Assembly (NCBI GenBank): GCA_948794795.1
Contig: CAQGLR010000014.1
Coordinates: forward strand, 26,575-90,574
Length of the DNA: 64,000 bases
Source of the DNA: an uncultured Lachnospiraceae bacterium
Lineage (GTDB): Bacteria > Bacillota > Clostridia > Lachnospirales > Lachnospiraceae
Direction: 5' to 3'
This document shows positions 1 to 9,147 of this stretch, piece by piece. The notes under the pieces were generated by a model. It was not told the origin of the DNA and searched no databases. It saw only the letters and a program-made list of their open reading frames with translations. Both the position numbers and the translations under genes were made by a program. Within the stretch, counting starts at the first letter, position 1, and the number at the start of each line of letters is the position of its first letter.

Positions 1-2
1 GT

Positions 3-359
3 ACTGTAAAGATAACAATCAAAGATGTTATCCCGCCTCCTGTTTCCCCTCCACTGTACCGCCAGATTAATGCAGATGGCACAGATGTAATACCACCAAA
101 AGCACAGGAGGAATTTATACAGATAGAAATATCTGATAATGGTCCTGGCATTGATAAAAGAGACCTTCCTTTTATATTTGACCATTTTTACCGGGCTGAT
201 GCTTCACGCAATTCTTCTAAAGGGGGCAGCGGGCTTGGGCTTGCGATTGTACAAAAGATTATATCCGACCACAATGGCAGGATATGGGCTTCAAGCACTT
301 GTGGCAAGGGTACTTCTATATATTTTACACTTAAGAAAAAAAGAAGTAATAAGATATAA
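3..359 (+). CDS. Sensor histidine kinase, C-terminal part (5' end outside the window)
   Basis: The frame is open from the window edge and ends at TAA 357-359. It encodes the end of a GHKL ATPase domain: the N/G1 box reads DNGPGI, the F box FDHFYRAD and the G2 box GSGLGLAIV, followed by a terminal strand ending in a Lys/Arg-rich tail. These motifs bind ATP for autophosphorylation in two-component kinases. The sensor and dimerisation parts lie outside the window, so the stimulus cannot be told. The stop is 29 bases before an OmpR-type response regulator, so the two form a kinase-then-regulator pair in one transcript. Confidence in the kinase call is high. Confidence 0.9.
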   Translation, partial: TVKITIKDVIPPPVSPPLYRQINADGTDVIPPKAQEEFIQIEISDNGPGIDKRDLPFIFDHFYRADASRNSSKGGSGLGLAIVQKIISDHNGRIWASSTCGKGTSIYFTLKKKRSNKI

Positions 360-388
360 AACTAACTATTGTTTATGGAGGAATATTT

Positions 389-1078
389 ATGAATAAAATA
401 CTTATTATTGAAGATGAATCTTCTATTGCAGAACTTGAAAAAGATTACCTGGAATTAAGTGATTTTGAAGTAGTTATAGAATCTGATGGAAGTTCTGGTG
501 CAGCACATGCGATTGATGAGGATTTTGACCTTATTATCCTTGACCTTATGCTTCCTGGTATGGACGGCTTTGAAATATGCAGCCTTATAAGGGAGAAAAA
601 GAATACCCCTATTATTATCGTTTCTGCCAAAAAGGATGATATTGACAAGATAAGGGGTCTGGGAATTGGTGCTGATGATTATATGACTAAACCTTTCAGC
701 CCTAGTGAACTTGTTGCAAGGGTAAAGGCGCATCTTGCACGTTATAAACGCCTTACAGCTGCTGGCACTAAGGAAAATGAAATTATTGAAATACGCGGGC
801 TTAAGATTGACAGGACTGCACGCCGTGTTTATATTAATGGTGAAGAAAAAAGCTTTACCACTAAAGAGTTTGATTTGCTGGCATTCCTTGCACAAAATCC
901 TAACCACGTTTATTCTAAAGAAGAACTCTTTAAAGAAATATGGGAACTGGAATCCGTTGGGGATATTGCAACTGTTACTGTACATATTAAAAAAATACGT
1001 GAAAAAATTGAGGAGTCAACAGCTAAACCACAGTATATTGAAACAATATGGGGGGTTGGATACCGGTTTAAAATGTAA
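389..1078 (+). CDS. OmpR/PhoB-family response regulator
   Basis: This is a 229-residue protein with an N-terminal receiver domain and a C-terminal winged-helix DNA-binding domain (roughly residues 130-228). The receiver shows the acidic pair (E8, D9), the phospho-acceptor D52 in LDLMLPGMDG, and the conserved Lys in SAKKDD. The effector ends in the typical IETIWGVGYRFKM. The start is supported by a GGAGG-type ribosome binding site about 8 bases upstream of ATG 389. It lies directly after the kinase fragment and is presumably phosphorylated by it. Targets are not visible in the window. Confidence 0.95.
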   Translation: MNKILIIEDESSIAELEKDYLELSDFEVVIESDGSSGAAHAIDEDFDLIILDLMLPGMDGFEICSLIREKKNTPIIIVSAKKDDIDKIRGLGIGADDYMTKPFSPSELVARVKAHLARYKRLTAAGTKENEIIEIRGLKIDRTARRVYINGEEKSFTTKEFDLLAFLAQNPNHVYSKEELFKEIWELESVGDIATVTVHIKKIREKIEESTAKPQYIETIWGVGYRFKM

Positions 1079-1095
1079 AAATACAGGTTCTTGGG

Positions 1096-1237
1096 AAGCA
1101 GCGGTTAATTATTTTACACTATGCGGCACGCTTCCGCTTAATGAAAAACGCAGCAGTGCATAACCCCTTAAAATACAAGGGCTAAGCACTGGCGTTTTTC
1201 AATAGCCGCCTTGTGTAAAATAATTAACCCGCTGCTT
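1096..1237. repeat. Palindromic element, family B copy 1
   Basis: The outer arms, 1096-1119 and 1213-1237, are nearly perfect inverted complements of about 24 bases. Inside sits a core containing ACGCTTCCGCT, CGCAGCAGTGCATA and the facing AAGCACTGGCG. The same core, with different outer arms, occurs at 12762-12943. The element starts 17 bases after the response regulator stop and could also act as its terminator. No coding potential is visible. Confidence 0.75.
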
Positions 1238-1336
1238 TTCAATATACTCTTTAATTTCCATATATAACCCATTATTCCATATAATATATTTTTACGGCTC
1301 TGGTAAAAATTGTTTACTGTTATTTTATATAAAAAT

Positions 1337-1420
1337 AAACCAGGCATAAGACAAGACCCTGGTTTCTATCTGGGCAGAATACCCTGGCATATTTAAAATC
1401 TGTTTTTAAATTGCCAGGGT
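1337..1420. terminator. Two hairpins in the convergent intergenic space
   Basis: One hairpin pairs AAACCAGG (1337-1344) with CCTGGTTT (1358-1365). The second pairs ACCCTGGCA (1381-1389) with TGCCAGGGT (1412-1420). They lie between the ends of two convergent genes. A T-rich stretch follows further on, so they may be terminators, but neither has a classical U tract directly after it. Confidence 0.4.
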
Positions 1421-1465
1421 TAATAAATTTACGGATTTTTTAATGTCCAAATTTTTAGATATACT

Positions 1466-2344
1466 TTAAGACTGGCGTCCATATGTATAAATTTTACAAT
1501 ACTTTTTCATTTCTTTTGCTACATAATCAACCTGTTCATTTGAAGTGCTTCCACAAATAGTAAAACCTTCTGCTTTGCTTCCTTTGAATACTTCAAATCC
1601 TTTTGTAGTTTCTGGTGAAATACCTGGTTCTTTCAGGTTTTTACAACCTTTATATAATGATAAATCCTTTACAGGATAAATAAATTCTTTAAGATTTTTA
1701 AATTTGTCCAGTCCAATAAGGCCTTCTTCATTTGCTGCTGGTTTTAAAAGACGGAATTTAACCAGGTTTGGAAGCATTTTAAGGAAATCCAGGTTATCCA
1801 GGCTATGCCGGTTTAAATCAAGTATTCTTAATTCTGGCAGCTCTCCAATAAATGTACAACTATGTAAATCCATATTATCAATTTCAAGAGTACGCAGATT
1901 TCTAAACACAGTTATATCTTCTGGTTTGATATCTGTTACATTTCCAAGATTAAGTCTTTTTAACGTTTTTATTCCCTTTAATTCTAATAAACCTTCTGCA
2001 CTCATACGGTTCAAGTTTATTCTTGAAAGTGCTGGTGCTTTAGAAAGTGCTGCCAGGTCTTCGCCATCAAAAGTACAATTTGCAAAACTAAGCCTTTTGA
2101 GATATGGTATCTTAGCCAGAACACTTATATTTGATAACTTGCAGTTACAAAAACTGGCTTCATTTAAATTTTTCATATAAGCAAATGGTCCACAATCTAC
2201 ATTATGGTCAAAAATAACTATATGTTTTTCTTGTTCAAAATATTTTAATGGTACATATAATTCCCCGTTCTTGTTTTTCTTAATCTCTTCACTATAATGT
2301 TCTTTCCAAAATCCCTCTGCCAGATATTTTTCTATATTTTCCAT
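1466..2344 (-). CDS. Cytoplasmic leucine-rich-repeat protein
   Basis: This 292-residue protein has no signal peptide or membrane segment. From about residue 55 to 230 it is made of irregular leucine-rich repeats, for example LKRLSFANCTF, LKRLNLGNVTDI, LRTLEIDNMDL and LRILDLNRHSLDNL, forming a repeat solenoid usually used for protein binding. The start ATG 2344 has GGAGG eight bases upstream. The N-terminal 50 residues and the C-terminal tail are not recognisable. It is a single gene, convergent with the two-component genes and preceded by a long AT-rich spacer, so context gives no role. Other than LRR-protein, no function can be assigned. Confidence 0.75.
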   Translation of the reverse strand: MENIEKYLAEGFWKEHYSEEIKKNKNGELYVPLKYFEQEKHIVIFDHNVDCGPFAYMKNLNEASFCNCKLSNISVLAKIPYLKRLSFANCTFDGEDLAALSKAPALSRINLNRMSAEGLLELKGIKTLKRLNLGNVTDIKPEDITVFRNLRTLEIDNMDLHSCTFIGELPELRILDLNRHSLDNLDFLKMLPNLVKFRLLKPAANEEGLIGLDKFKNLKEFIYPVKDLSLYKGCKNLKEPGISPETTKGFEVFKGSKAEGFTICGSTSNEQVDYVAKEMKKYCKIYTYGRQS

Positions 2345-2820
2345 ATTAATCCTCCATGCCAGGTTTTACACAGCTCAAATAGTATGACGGATAAATCCGT
2401 TTTTGAAAAATAATAGTTTTACATTTTTCCTGTACAAAATTTAATACATATTGGACAGCATTCTTTACTAAATTAAATATATTTTCTATACTATGCCTTC
2501 TTGTATATATTTGGTATATTGTATCATGTTATTTTTAAAGAAACAATACAATCATCTCCAAATTCAGGACAAACACATAAATGGACAATTTGTAAACGAA
2601 CCACTCCTATAAAAGCTTTTTTAGTATACTATTTTGATTTTATCAAATTTTTTACTTTATAATTGCTTCTGAAAACATTTAATTTATTGTTTATTAACAA
2701 AATATTTACATTTTATTTACTCATGCGTTTGTCCTGCCCCAAATTGCTTATGAAAACATTTCATATATTATTTATTTGCAAAATGTTCACATTTTATTTA
2801 CTCATGCGTTTGTTCTGTTA
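2345..2820. other. AT-rich gene-free spacer with an 80-bp tandem repeat
   Basis: No convincing reading frame is seen on either strand. From 2661 to 2820 a unit of about 80 bases occurs twice in tandem; each copy starts AATTGCTT and contains GAAAACATTT and TTTACTCATGCGTTTG. The second copy abuts the left end of the palindromic element at 2821. The rest is AT-rich sequence that probably holds the promoter of the LRR gene, though no clear -35/-10 pair stood out. Confidence 0.6.
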
Positions 2821-3089
2821 TTTGAGTTTCCCCATTTTTTAATTACACAAAGATTATATTACTCTGGCAAATTCCAAATGTTTTACCAAAAAGCAGCTGT
2901 TATGGGGGCGCTGGTGCTTAAGCCCCGTATTAAATGTTTCGTAGAAACATTGGGGCTTTATGCACCACTGCGCATCCCATTCAAGCGAAATGCGGCAAAG
3001 CCATGTTTGCAACATGGCTTTTGGTTGGTAAAATTTTGGAATTGCCAGAGCCACATAACTTGTGTATTAAAAAAATGTGGAAACTCAAA
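2821..3089 (+). repeat. Palindromic MITE-like element, family A copy 1
   Basis: About 269 bases folding back on itself. The ends are inverted: TTTGAGTTTCCCCATTTTT on the left and its complement ending in AAACTCAAA on the right, continuing into the pair CTCTGGCAAATTCCAAA / TTTTGGAATTGCCAGAG. The centre holds GCGCTGGTGCTTAAGCCCC facing GGGGCTTTATGCACCACTGCGC-like sequence around an apical hairpin AATGTTTC-GTA-GAAACATT. A further hairpin (AAAGCCATGTT/AACATGGCTTT) lies in the right half. No transposase is encoded. Five more copies lie in the window. Confidence 0.85.
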
Positions 3090-3092
3090 AAA

Positions 3093-3136
3093 ACTAAGAT
3101 ACAATGTCCGCCATGGCATTTACATTGTATCTTAGT
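3093..3136. repeat. Perfect 15-bp inverted repeat
   Basis: ACTAAGATACAATGT (3093-3107) is perfectly complementary to 3122-3136, with a 14-base loop containing CCATGG. It follows the palindromic element directly and lies downstream of the small minus-strand gene at 3162-3350. No U tract follows on either strand, so a terminator role is uncertain. Confidence 0.6.
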
Positions 3137-3161
3137 ATAAACCAAATGTTATATATTAATA

Positions 3162-3350
3162 TCAGCCTTGGAAACTTTTTGAAGCAATCCTGTCGGTTAA
3201 CTGGCTCATCTGTTCCTGGTAACCAGCTAGTTTTCTTTCTGTTTCTAGTTTCCTTTCATAATCTTTTGCAGTCATTTTTATATCATTGCTATTAATGCTT
3301 CCATGCAGGCTGTATGCCTGTTTTTTATCAGTAATATTTTTATTTTCCAT
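3162..3350 (-). CDS. Small hydrophilic helical protein, unknown function
   Basis: This is a 62-residue frame starting at ATG 3350 with GAGGG about eight bases upstream. The product is charged and predicted by eye to be largely helical (KDYERKLETERKLAGYQEQ), without signal or membrane segment. It stands alone, followed by a palindromic repeat and divergent from the permease gene at 3634. I do not recognise a family. The good ribosome binding site and biased composition favour a real gene, but at this length chance cannot be excluded. Confidence 0.5.
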   Translation of the reverse strand: MENKNITDKKQAYSLHGSINSNDIKMTAKDYERKLETERKLAGYQEQMSQLTDRIASKSFQG

Positions 3351-3633
3351 TATTATCCCTCATTTCTATTGTATTTTTATTTAATAAAAACCAGTGTAAT
3401 AATAAAAGTATACAAAACTGATGTATAAATATTATGTCCTTTTTATATATTTTCATACTGTTAGTTTATATAACATATATTGTAATTTTCTATTGTGAAT
3501 ATTGCCATTTCTTTTGCAGACAATATTGTTAAAGCTGTTAAATATTTCAGTTTTTATCTGCAATTTTCTACAAATTTTTATTGTTTTGGAAATTATTTAT
3601 AATACAAAGTAATTTTACAATGGAGGATGATTT
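3351..3633. other. Divergent intergenic region, no gene seen
   Basis: AT-rich spacer between the small minus-strand gene and the permease. It must carry promoters for both, but no single pair close to the consensus is convincing. Confidence 0.4.
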
Positions 3634-4683
3634 ATGCATACCCGTTCCCTTTTTAAAAATATCTTTATACTTACAATAATAACAGCTGTTGTATGTCTTT
3701 CCCTTAAATACATCCTGCCAATGGTTTTTCCGTTTATAGCAGCATATTTATTTATGAGGATGCTGTTTCCTGCAATTAATTTCTTAATTAAAAAATGCGG
3801 GCTTCCTGTCTGGTTTTCATATGGAAGTGTACTTTCAGGCTTCTTTGTATCAGCATCTGGTGCTTTTATATTGGTTATATGGCTTATATGCAGGCAGCTA
3901 CAGCTATTAATTAACAATTTTCCTGTATACTACCAGCTCTACAGCAGTTTATTTTATAACTGCCTGGAAAAGTGCTGTAACTGTATTGACTATTATCTCA
4001 GCGTACAAGACGGCACTGCACTAAATTTTGCCACTGAAAAAATATCTGTCCTACAGACAGGGTATGTTGATAAAATAGTTAATAATGCAGGACAGATTTT
4101 TTCTGGATGTGTAAGTGTATTTGCACGTGTTATTATGCTTATATTTATAATAGTAATCAGTATGATAATATTATGCAGGGATATGGATAAAATCCATAAT
4201 GCATATGCAAAAAGCAGCTTTTATAAATACTTACATAAGATAATGCACACACTTAAGGAAACAGGGCTTGGATATCTTAAATCACAAGGAATAATAATAT
4301 GTGCAAACTGGTTTGTATGCAGCATTGCTTTTATGATTATTAAAAATCCATATTTTATACTTATAGGGCTGCTAATATCACTTTTTGATGCACTTCCTGT
4401 ACTTGGAAGCGGCATGATTTTATGCCCTGTTGGCATATATTATATTTTCCACAATAACTTTGCTTATGCTGCAGTCCTTTTTGCTGCATATGTTATAACT
4501 ATATTTGTACGTGAAATCCTTGAAGCAAAACTGCTTGGCGGCAATATGGATATACTTCCGTTTTTTATGCTTGTTTCGATATACATCGGACTTAAAATAT
4601 TTGGAATTGCAGGAATTGTTCTTGGTCCATTTGCAGTAGTTATAACCAGGACAATTTATGAAACATTTTCTGATACATTTTAA
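3634..4683 (+). CDS. ytvI: AI-2E/PerM-family membrane protein, YtvI-like (sporulation)
   Basis: This 349-residue polytopic protein has hydrophobic segments near residues 8-45, 60-90, 155-185 and 220-345, the layout of the AI-2E/PerM transporter family. An N-terminal helical pair (PMVFPFIAAYLFMRMLFPAINFLIKK) and a C-terminal block with IGLKIFGIAGIVLGPFAVV are the usual landmarks. Its length and the FIIVISMIILCRD segment resemble YtvI, a sporulation membrane protein of Clostridia and Bacilli. ATG 3634 has GGAGG nine bases upstream. Substrate is unknown for this subfamily; the YtvI assignment rests on resemblance, not on neighbours. Confidence 0.75.
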   Translation: MHTRSLFKNIFILTIITAVVCLSLKYILPMVFPFIAAYLFMRMLFPAINFLIKKCGLPVWFSYGSVLSGFFVSASGAFILVIWLICRQLQLLINNFPVYYQLYSSLFYNCLEKCCNCIDYYLSVQDGTALNFATEKISVLQTGYVDKIVNNAGQIFSGCVSVFARVIMLIFIIVISMIILCRDMDKIHNAYAKSSFYKYLHKIMHTLKETGLGYLKSQGIIICANWFVCSIAFMIIKNPYFILIGLLISLFDALPVLGSGMILCPVGIYYIFHNNFAYAAVLFAAYVITIFVREILEAKLLGGNMDILPFFMLVSIYIGLKIFGIAGIVLGPFAVVITRTIYETFSDTF

Positions 4684-4741
4684 TCCCATTATATAAAATC
4701 CTCTAAAACGCTTGAAAACAAAGGATTTACAATAATATACC

Positions 4742-4797
4742 AGGGCGTGTTTGAAAATTGCTTTATTTGTGCACTTTCTAATTTTCAAACACACCCT
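4742..4797. repeat. Short foldback sharing termini with the palindromic family
   Basis: Arms of 18 bases, AGGGCGTGTTTGAAAATT (4742-4759) and its complement with one mismatch (4780-4797), enclose 20 bases. The block CAGGGCRTGTTTGAAAATTGCTTT recurs as an end remnant at 30441, and GTTTGAAAATT is the tip of the large element at 13191. It sits between the convergent permease and pullulanase genes and may work as a terminator for both. Confidence 0.65.
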
Positions 4798-4813
4798 AAA
4801 CCAATGGCTGTGA

Positions 4814-7800
4814 TTATATTCTGCTTACTATATATTTATGAATGGTCTTTTTTATGGTTCTTTTTGTTTTTTTATCTCTGACATATACATATAACTTGTA
4901 TTTTCCAGATTCTTCCGGCCACCAGTTTATGTTTTTTTTAGAGCTGTAATTACTAATTTTCTTCATTTTTTTAGTACCAGATATTTTGTATCCAAACTTA
5001 TATTGATACTTTTCTGTCCCTCCAGAAGCATTTACCATAAGTTTAACTTTTTGACCCGCTTTAGCCTTTTTGCTTGAAGGTGATGCCTTAAAACTGCTAA
5101 TCTTAAGTTTATTATTTACTGTATATTTAGATATTGTCTTCTTCGCAACTTTTCCACTGTCATCTTTTGCATATACCGTAATACTGTACTTTCCGGCTTT
5201 TTGGGGTTTCCATTTTGCAGAGCTGGAGGTTGAATAATTCCTAATTACAGTGGAAGAATTTCTCTTTACTAAGAAACGGTATTTAATAACTCCTGTCCCG
5301 CCTGCTGACTGGACCGAAATTGAAATATTATCACCAACTTGTGCCATACCACTGGCTTTGCCTATAACAAAATTTGTGATTTTTAATTTCTTTATTGTTT
5401 CTTCTGTTGAAGGCTCTTTATCTGGCTTTACTGGCTCCTCACCTGGTTTTGCAGGTTCCACATCTGGCTTTGTAGGTTCCATTGTTGGCTCTGCTGGTTT
5501 CACACCTGGTTTTGTGGGTTCCACGGCTGGCTCTGCTGGTTTCACATCCGGTTTTGCAGGTTCCAAGGTTGGCTCTGCCGGAACCCAGCCTGGTTCTGAT
5601 GGATTCCAGCCTGGTCCTATTGGATTCACATCTGGCTCTGACGGATTACCTCCTGGCTCATCTGGTTCTTCTGGATTACCTCCTGGTTCTTCTGGCTGTC
5701 CAGTGCTTTCTTCTAAAACTGCTGTGATAGATTTTTTCAAAGCTCTGGCTGACTTATTGATGTCCACCTGTGATGCATCAGAAGCCTGGTAAACCGTTTT
5801 TGCCTCATCATATGATTTTTTAAGCGCTGCCAGATTTTTACTGTCTGGATTCTCTTTTATCACATTCTCCGCCTTAGCAATCTGTATACTTAATACTGTT
5901 TTATCTGGTTCTGGAACACCACTTTCCATTTCATGTTCCTGTTTTGTATAGGTACATTCTTTTTCTGAAAATGACGTAACTGTAACATCCACACTGCCTG
6001 TGATTCCTGTTATTTCTGCTGTTTGTATATCAGTACCTGTAGTACCATCATTTACAATCAGTGAATATCCGGTGGTTTCTTCCATAAGCTCAAATATTAA
6101 CCATCCTTCACTATCTTTTTCACTAAGCTTAACTCCTGGCCAGTCCCCAGTTAATTTTACTGTACTATCTCCCTCTCCTGTCCATACATAAACGGCAGGA
6201 TTGCTCCAACCATCTGCCTTTATGCGGATTACAGGTTTTGCCTTTAAACATACACATGCCTTGACAGCATATTCCAAATCCTCTTCTTTACTCTGGTATT
6301 TTTCTGCACTGTGCACGGATTTAATAAATTCTTCTATATCAGAGATAACTGCCTCTAAATCAGCCACCGCTTCTGCCTCATAGTCTGCTGGATATTTCCT
6401 GGCAGCCGCAAGCCTTATTTTTGCTTTTTCAAATGCATCTGCAAATCCCTCTTTTGCTGCAGCTTCTTTGTTAATATTCTGATATGCTTCATTTAAACTA
6501 TGTAACGCTTCCTGTATTTTTGCATTATCTGTCTCATTTTTCCCTACCAGTTCTTCCGCATTTGCTAAAGCATTCTCAAATGCCTGCCAGACTTGTTCAG
6601 TAAAATCTTCTTTCTGGTAATTCTTTTTTTCTGCCTGCTGTATTAACTCCCTTAATTGCAGAGTTTTTTCTATTATGGTAATAGTTACAATTTTTGTTAC
6701 AACTGTTTTACTATCTTTTGCAACTAATGTCACAGTATACTCACCTGCAGCTGGAGCCTCCCATGTAAATATCCCTGTATCTGCGTCAAAAGATGCTCCG
6801 TTTGGAATTCCGTCTGCTTCCAGTGTCACAGTATCTCCATCCGGATCTGAAGTTTCAACTTTAAACGAAAAAGGTTCATTAGAAAAAACACGGAAAGATG
6901 TGTCACATGAAATAACTGGCGGCTCGTTCATCGTAACATTATTTTTGTCAAACGTATCTTTTGGTACTGCCACCATAACGGATTTTCCTGGTACAGTTAT
7001 GCTAGAACCTGATTCACTGATTTTTTCCAGACCTGCTTTCATTCCATCAGCTATAATAACCCACTCGTTGGAAGCGGTAAGCTCAACAGTCTGGCCAGAT
7101 ACTGCGTTGTTAATAAGCACTGCTATACGCTCCCACTCACTGGGTACATTATTCGTCTCATAAAATGCAGTTATCCCAGTTTCTTCTTTGCTGATCCATT
7201 CTATATTATTATTATCTGGATTCCAATTATCGTTGCTTCTTACCAGAATAGAACGGAAGCCGGAGAATGCTTTACGGATACAAACCATTCCTTGATAGTA
7301 TGATTGGATATCAGAATATGTATTTACTCTGTTCCAGTCAATTTTATTCACGGAATCTGGAGAAGAACAACTGTTATCATCTCCATTTTTCGTTCTGGCA
7401 AATTCTTCTCCTGCCTGCATAAGCACTCCGCCCTTGGATACAAGGACTACACTTCCTGCCATTTTATTCATTCTTTTCATCTTATCATCAACAGATAAAA
7501 AGTCCTTCCCAAACCCTTCTGTCAATTTATCCCAAAGCGTAAGGTTATCATGGGAAGATACATAGCTTAAGCAGCAGTTTGATGATTTGGACCAGAACGG
7601 CCGCCACATTCCAAATTCCCCGGAAGTATAGCCTACAGACCCCATGATTCCGCCAAATACATTATTGGGCCATTTTTCATCTGGATCCAGATAATCACCA
7701 CTGGAATAATTGGTCTGAAGTAAACCTATCGTTCCGTCAAACTTCTGCCCACCTTTTAATGCCTCTCTAATCTGGTCATTATAGTATCCAATTCCATTAT

Positions 7801-9090
7801 CTAATTTGGATTCATTTGCCTTATATGCACTATTTGAATCATATGTACCATCACCGCTCCAGCCTTCTCCATATAGTAAAATAGTATTATTACCAAACTT
7901 GCTGTTAAGAGCTTTTCTAATCTTATTCATAGTAGACAGGTCATGTATTCCCATTAGGTCAAACCTAAAACCATCCAGATTATATTCTTCCGCCCAATAT
8001 GAAACGGAATCAATCATAAACTTACAGAACATAGCACTTTCACTTCTGGTAGAATTGCCATAGCCGGACTGGTCATTATATGACAAGTCATTGTTAAGCT
8101 TATAATAATAATCTGGCATAATCTTATTAAAATTAGAATCTCCGGCATCTGATGTATGGCTGTAAGAAACATCCATAATTACCTTTATTCCTGCATTATG
8201 CAATGCCTGTATCATTTCTTTCATTTCTTTTATACGGACATTTCCATCATATGGATTACTGGAATAGGATCCCTCTGGAACATTGTAATTCTTTGGGTCA
8301 TAACCCCAGCTATAATTACTTAAGGAATCTGCGCTGGCATCTGTTTCATCCAAGGATGCATAATCATACATTGGGAGAAGCTGTACATGTGTTACCCCTA
8401 ATTGTTTTAAGTAATCCACACAGGAGGCCACTTTTCCTTCTCCATTGATTGTGGTTTTTTCTGTGAAAGCTTTATACTTTCCACGGTTTTGTGGTGACAC
8501 ACCTGAACTTACATCAATAGAAAAATCTCTTATATGGACTTCCCATATAATGGCATCACTAAGCAGTGTTTCTTCTCTCTGGTAATTTTTATCCCAATAA
8601 TCCGGATCTGTACTGTCCAAATCCACTACCATAGCCCTGTCCCCATTAACCCCTGCTGCTTTCGCATAGATATCAACGGCCTCTTTGGTAGTCCCATCTA
8701 CAGTCACCTTATATGTATAATATGTATTTACGATATCTCCTGTAACTTCTGTACTCCACACACCTTTATCACCTTTTGTCATAGGTGTCTCACTTATAAC
8801 GTTACCACCATCGCCTTTCTCATATCTGCAGAGTACAACCGAAGATGCTTCTGGTGACCATACTTTAAATGTAGTTTTCCCAGGTGTATAAGTACATCCC
8901 AAATCGTCCCCACTGTAAGCATTCTGTGAATCATAATTGCTGTCAAATAAACGTTTGCCATATACCGTCTTCCCCCCCCAATCTCTTCCGCATATACTTT
9001 AGCAGACGGAACATTGCCTATAAAAGAAACAGCCAATGCACCAGCAAGAAAATAACATAATAATTTTCTTTTAATAACATTTTTTATCAT
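4814..9090 (-). CDS. Secreted multidomain pullulanase (GH13), frameshifted at a G8 tract
   Basis: The enzyme frame covers 4814 to about 8971, while the start (ATG 9090) and signal peptide (MIKNVIKRK...SAKVYAEE) are in another frame. They meet at eight Gs (8972-8979); nine would give one 1425-residue protein. In restored numbering the order is signal peptide 1-35, CBM48-like domain ending in MVVDLDSTDPDYW, and the GH13 catalytic domain with DVSYSHTSD, FRFD (nucleophile D378), GEGW (acid/base E409) and SSHDN (D515). Then come an Ig/cadherin-like module, FIVAR helices, a CBM26-like starch-binding module, a second FIVAR helix, a Pro/Glu/Lys repeat spacer and two Y_Y_Y-like C-terminal modules. Pullulanases cut alpha-1,6 bonds of pullulan and starch. 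As written, an unshifted ribosome makes only a 98-residue peptide. Phase variation, slippage and sequencing error all remain possible. Confidence 0.85.
8972..8979 (-). other. Homopolymeric G8 tract at the pullulanase frameshift
   Basis: Eight Cs on the plus strand, Gs on the coding strand, follow codon ATT of the mature N-terminus (VYAEEI). With one extra G the frame continues GGKTVYGKRLFDSNYDSQN into GDDLGCTYTPG, which is the normal run-up to the CBM48-like domain. The tract is therefore the exact point of frame loss. Confidence 0.9.
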
Positions 9091-9147
9091 TTTTCCTGTC
9101 CTTTCATTTTATCTTTTCAAATGTCAATAACCAGATACCTCTTATTA

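Noticed and set aside
139..396. Plus-strand 85-residue frame at the left edge
   Set aside because: It runs in another frame through the histidine kinase fragment, whose HATPase motifs are clear.
2821..3089. CRISPR array
   Set aside because: The dispersed palindromes have no regular repeat-spacer structure and no cas genes occur in the window.
2776..3135. Frames of 60-120 residues inside the palindromic elements (also at 13193, 26120, 37208, 37771, 48353)
   Set aside because: They recur only because the element recurs, lack ribosome sites, and the two strands are equally open as expected for a palindrome.
5250..5792. 180-residue plus-strand frame rich in Gly/Ser/Pro
   Set aside because: It is the antisense of the Pro/Glu/Lys repeat region of the pullulanase; repeats create long open antisense frames.
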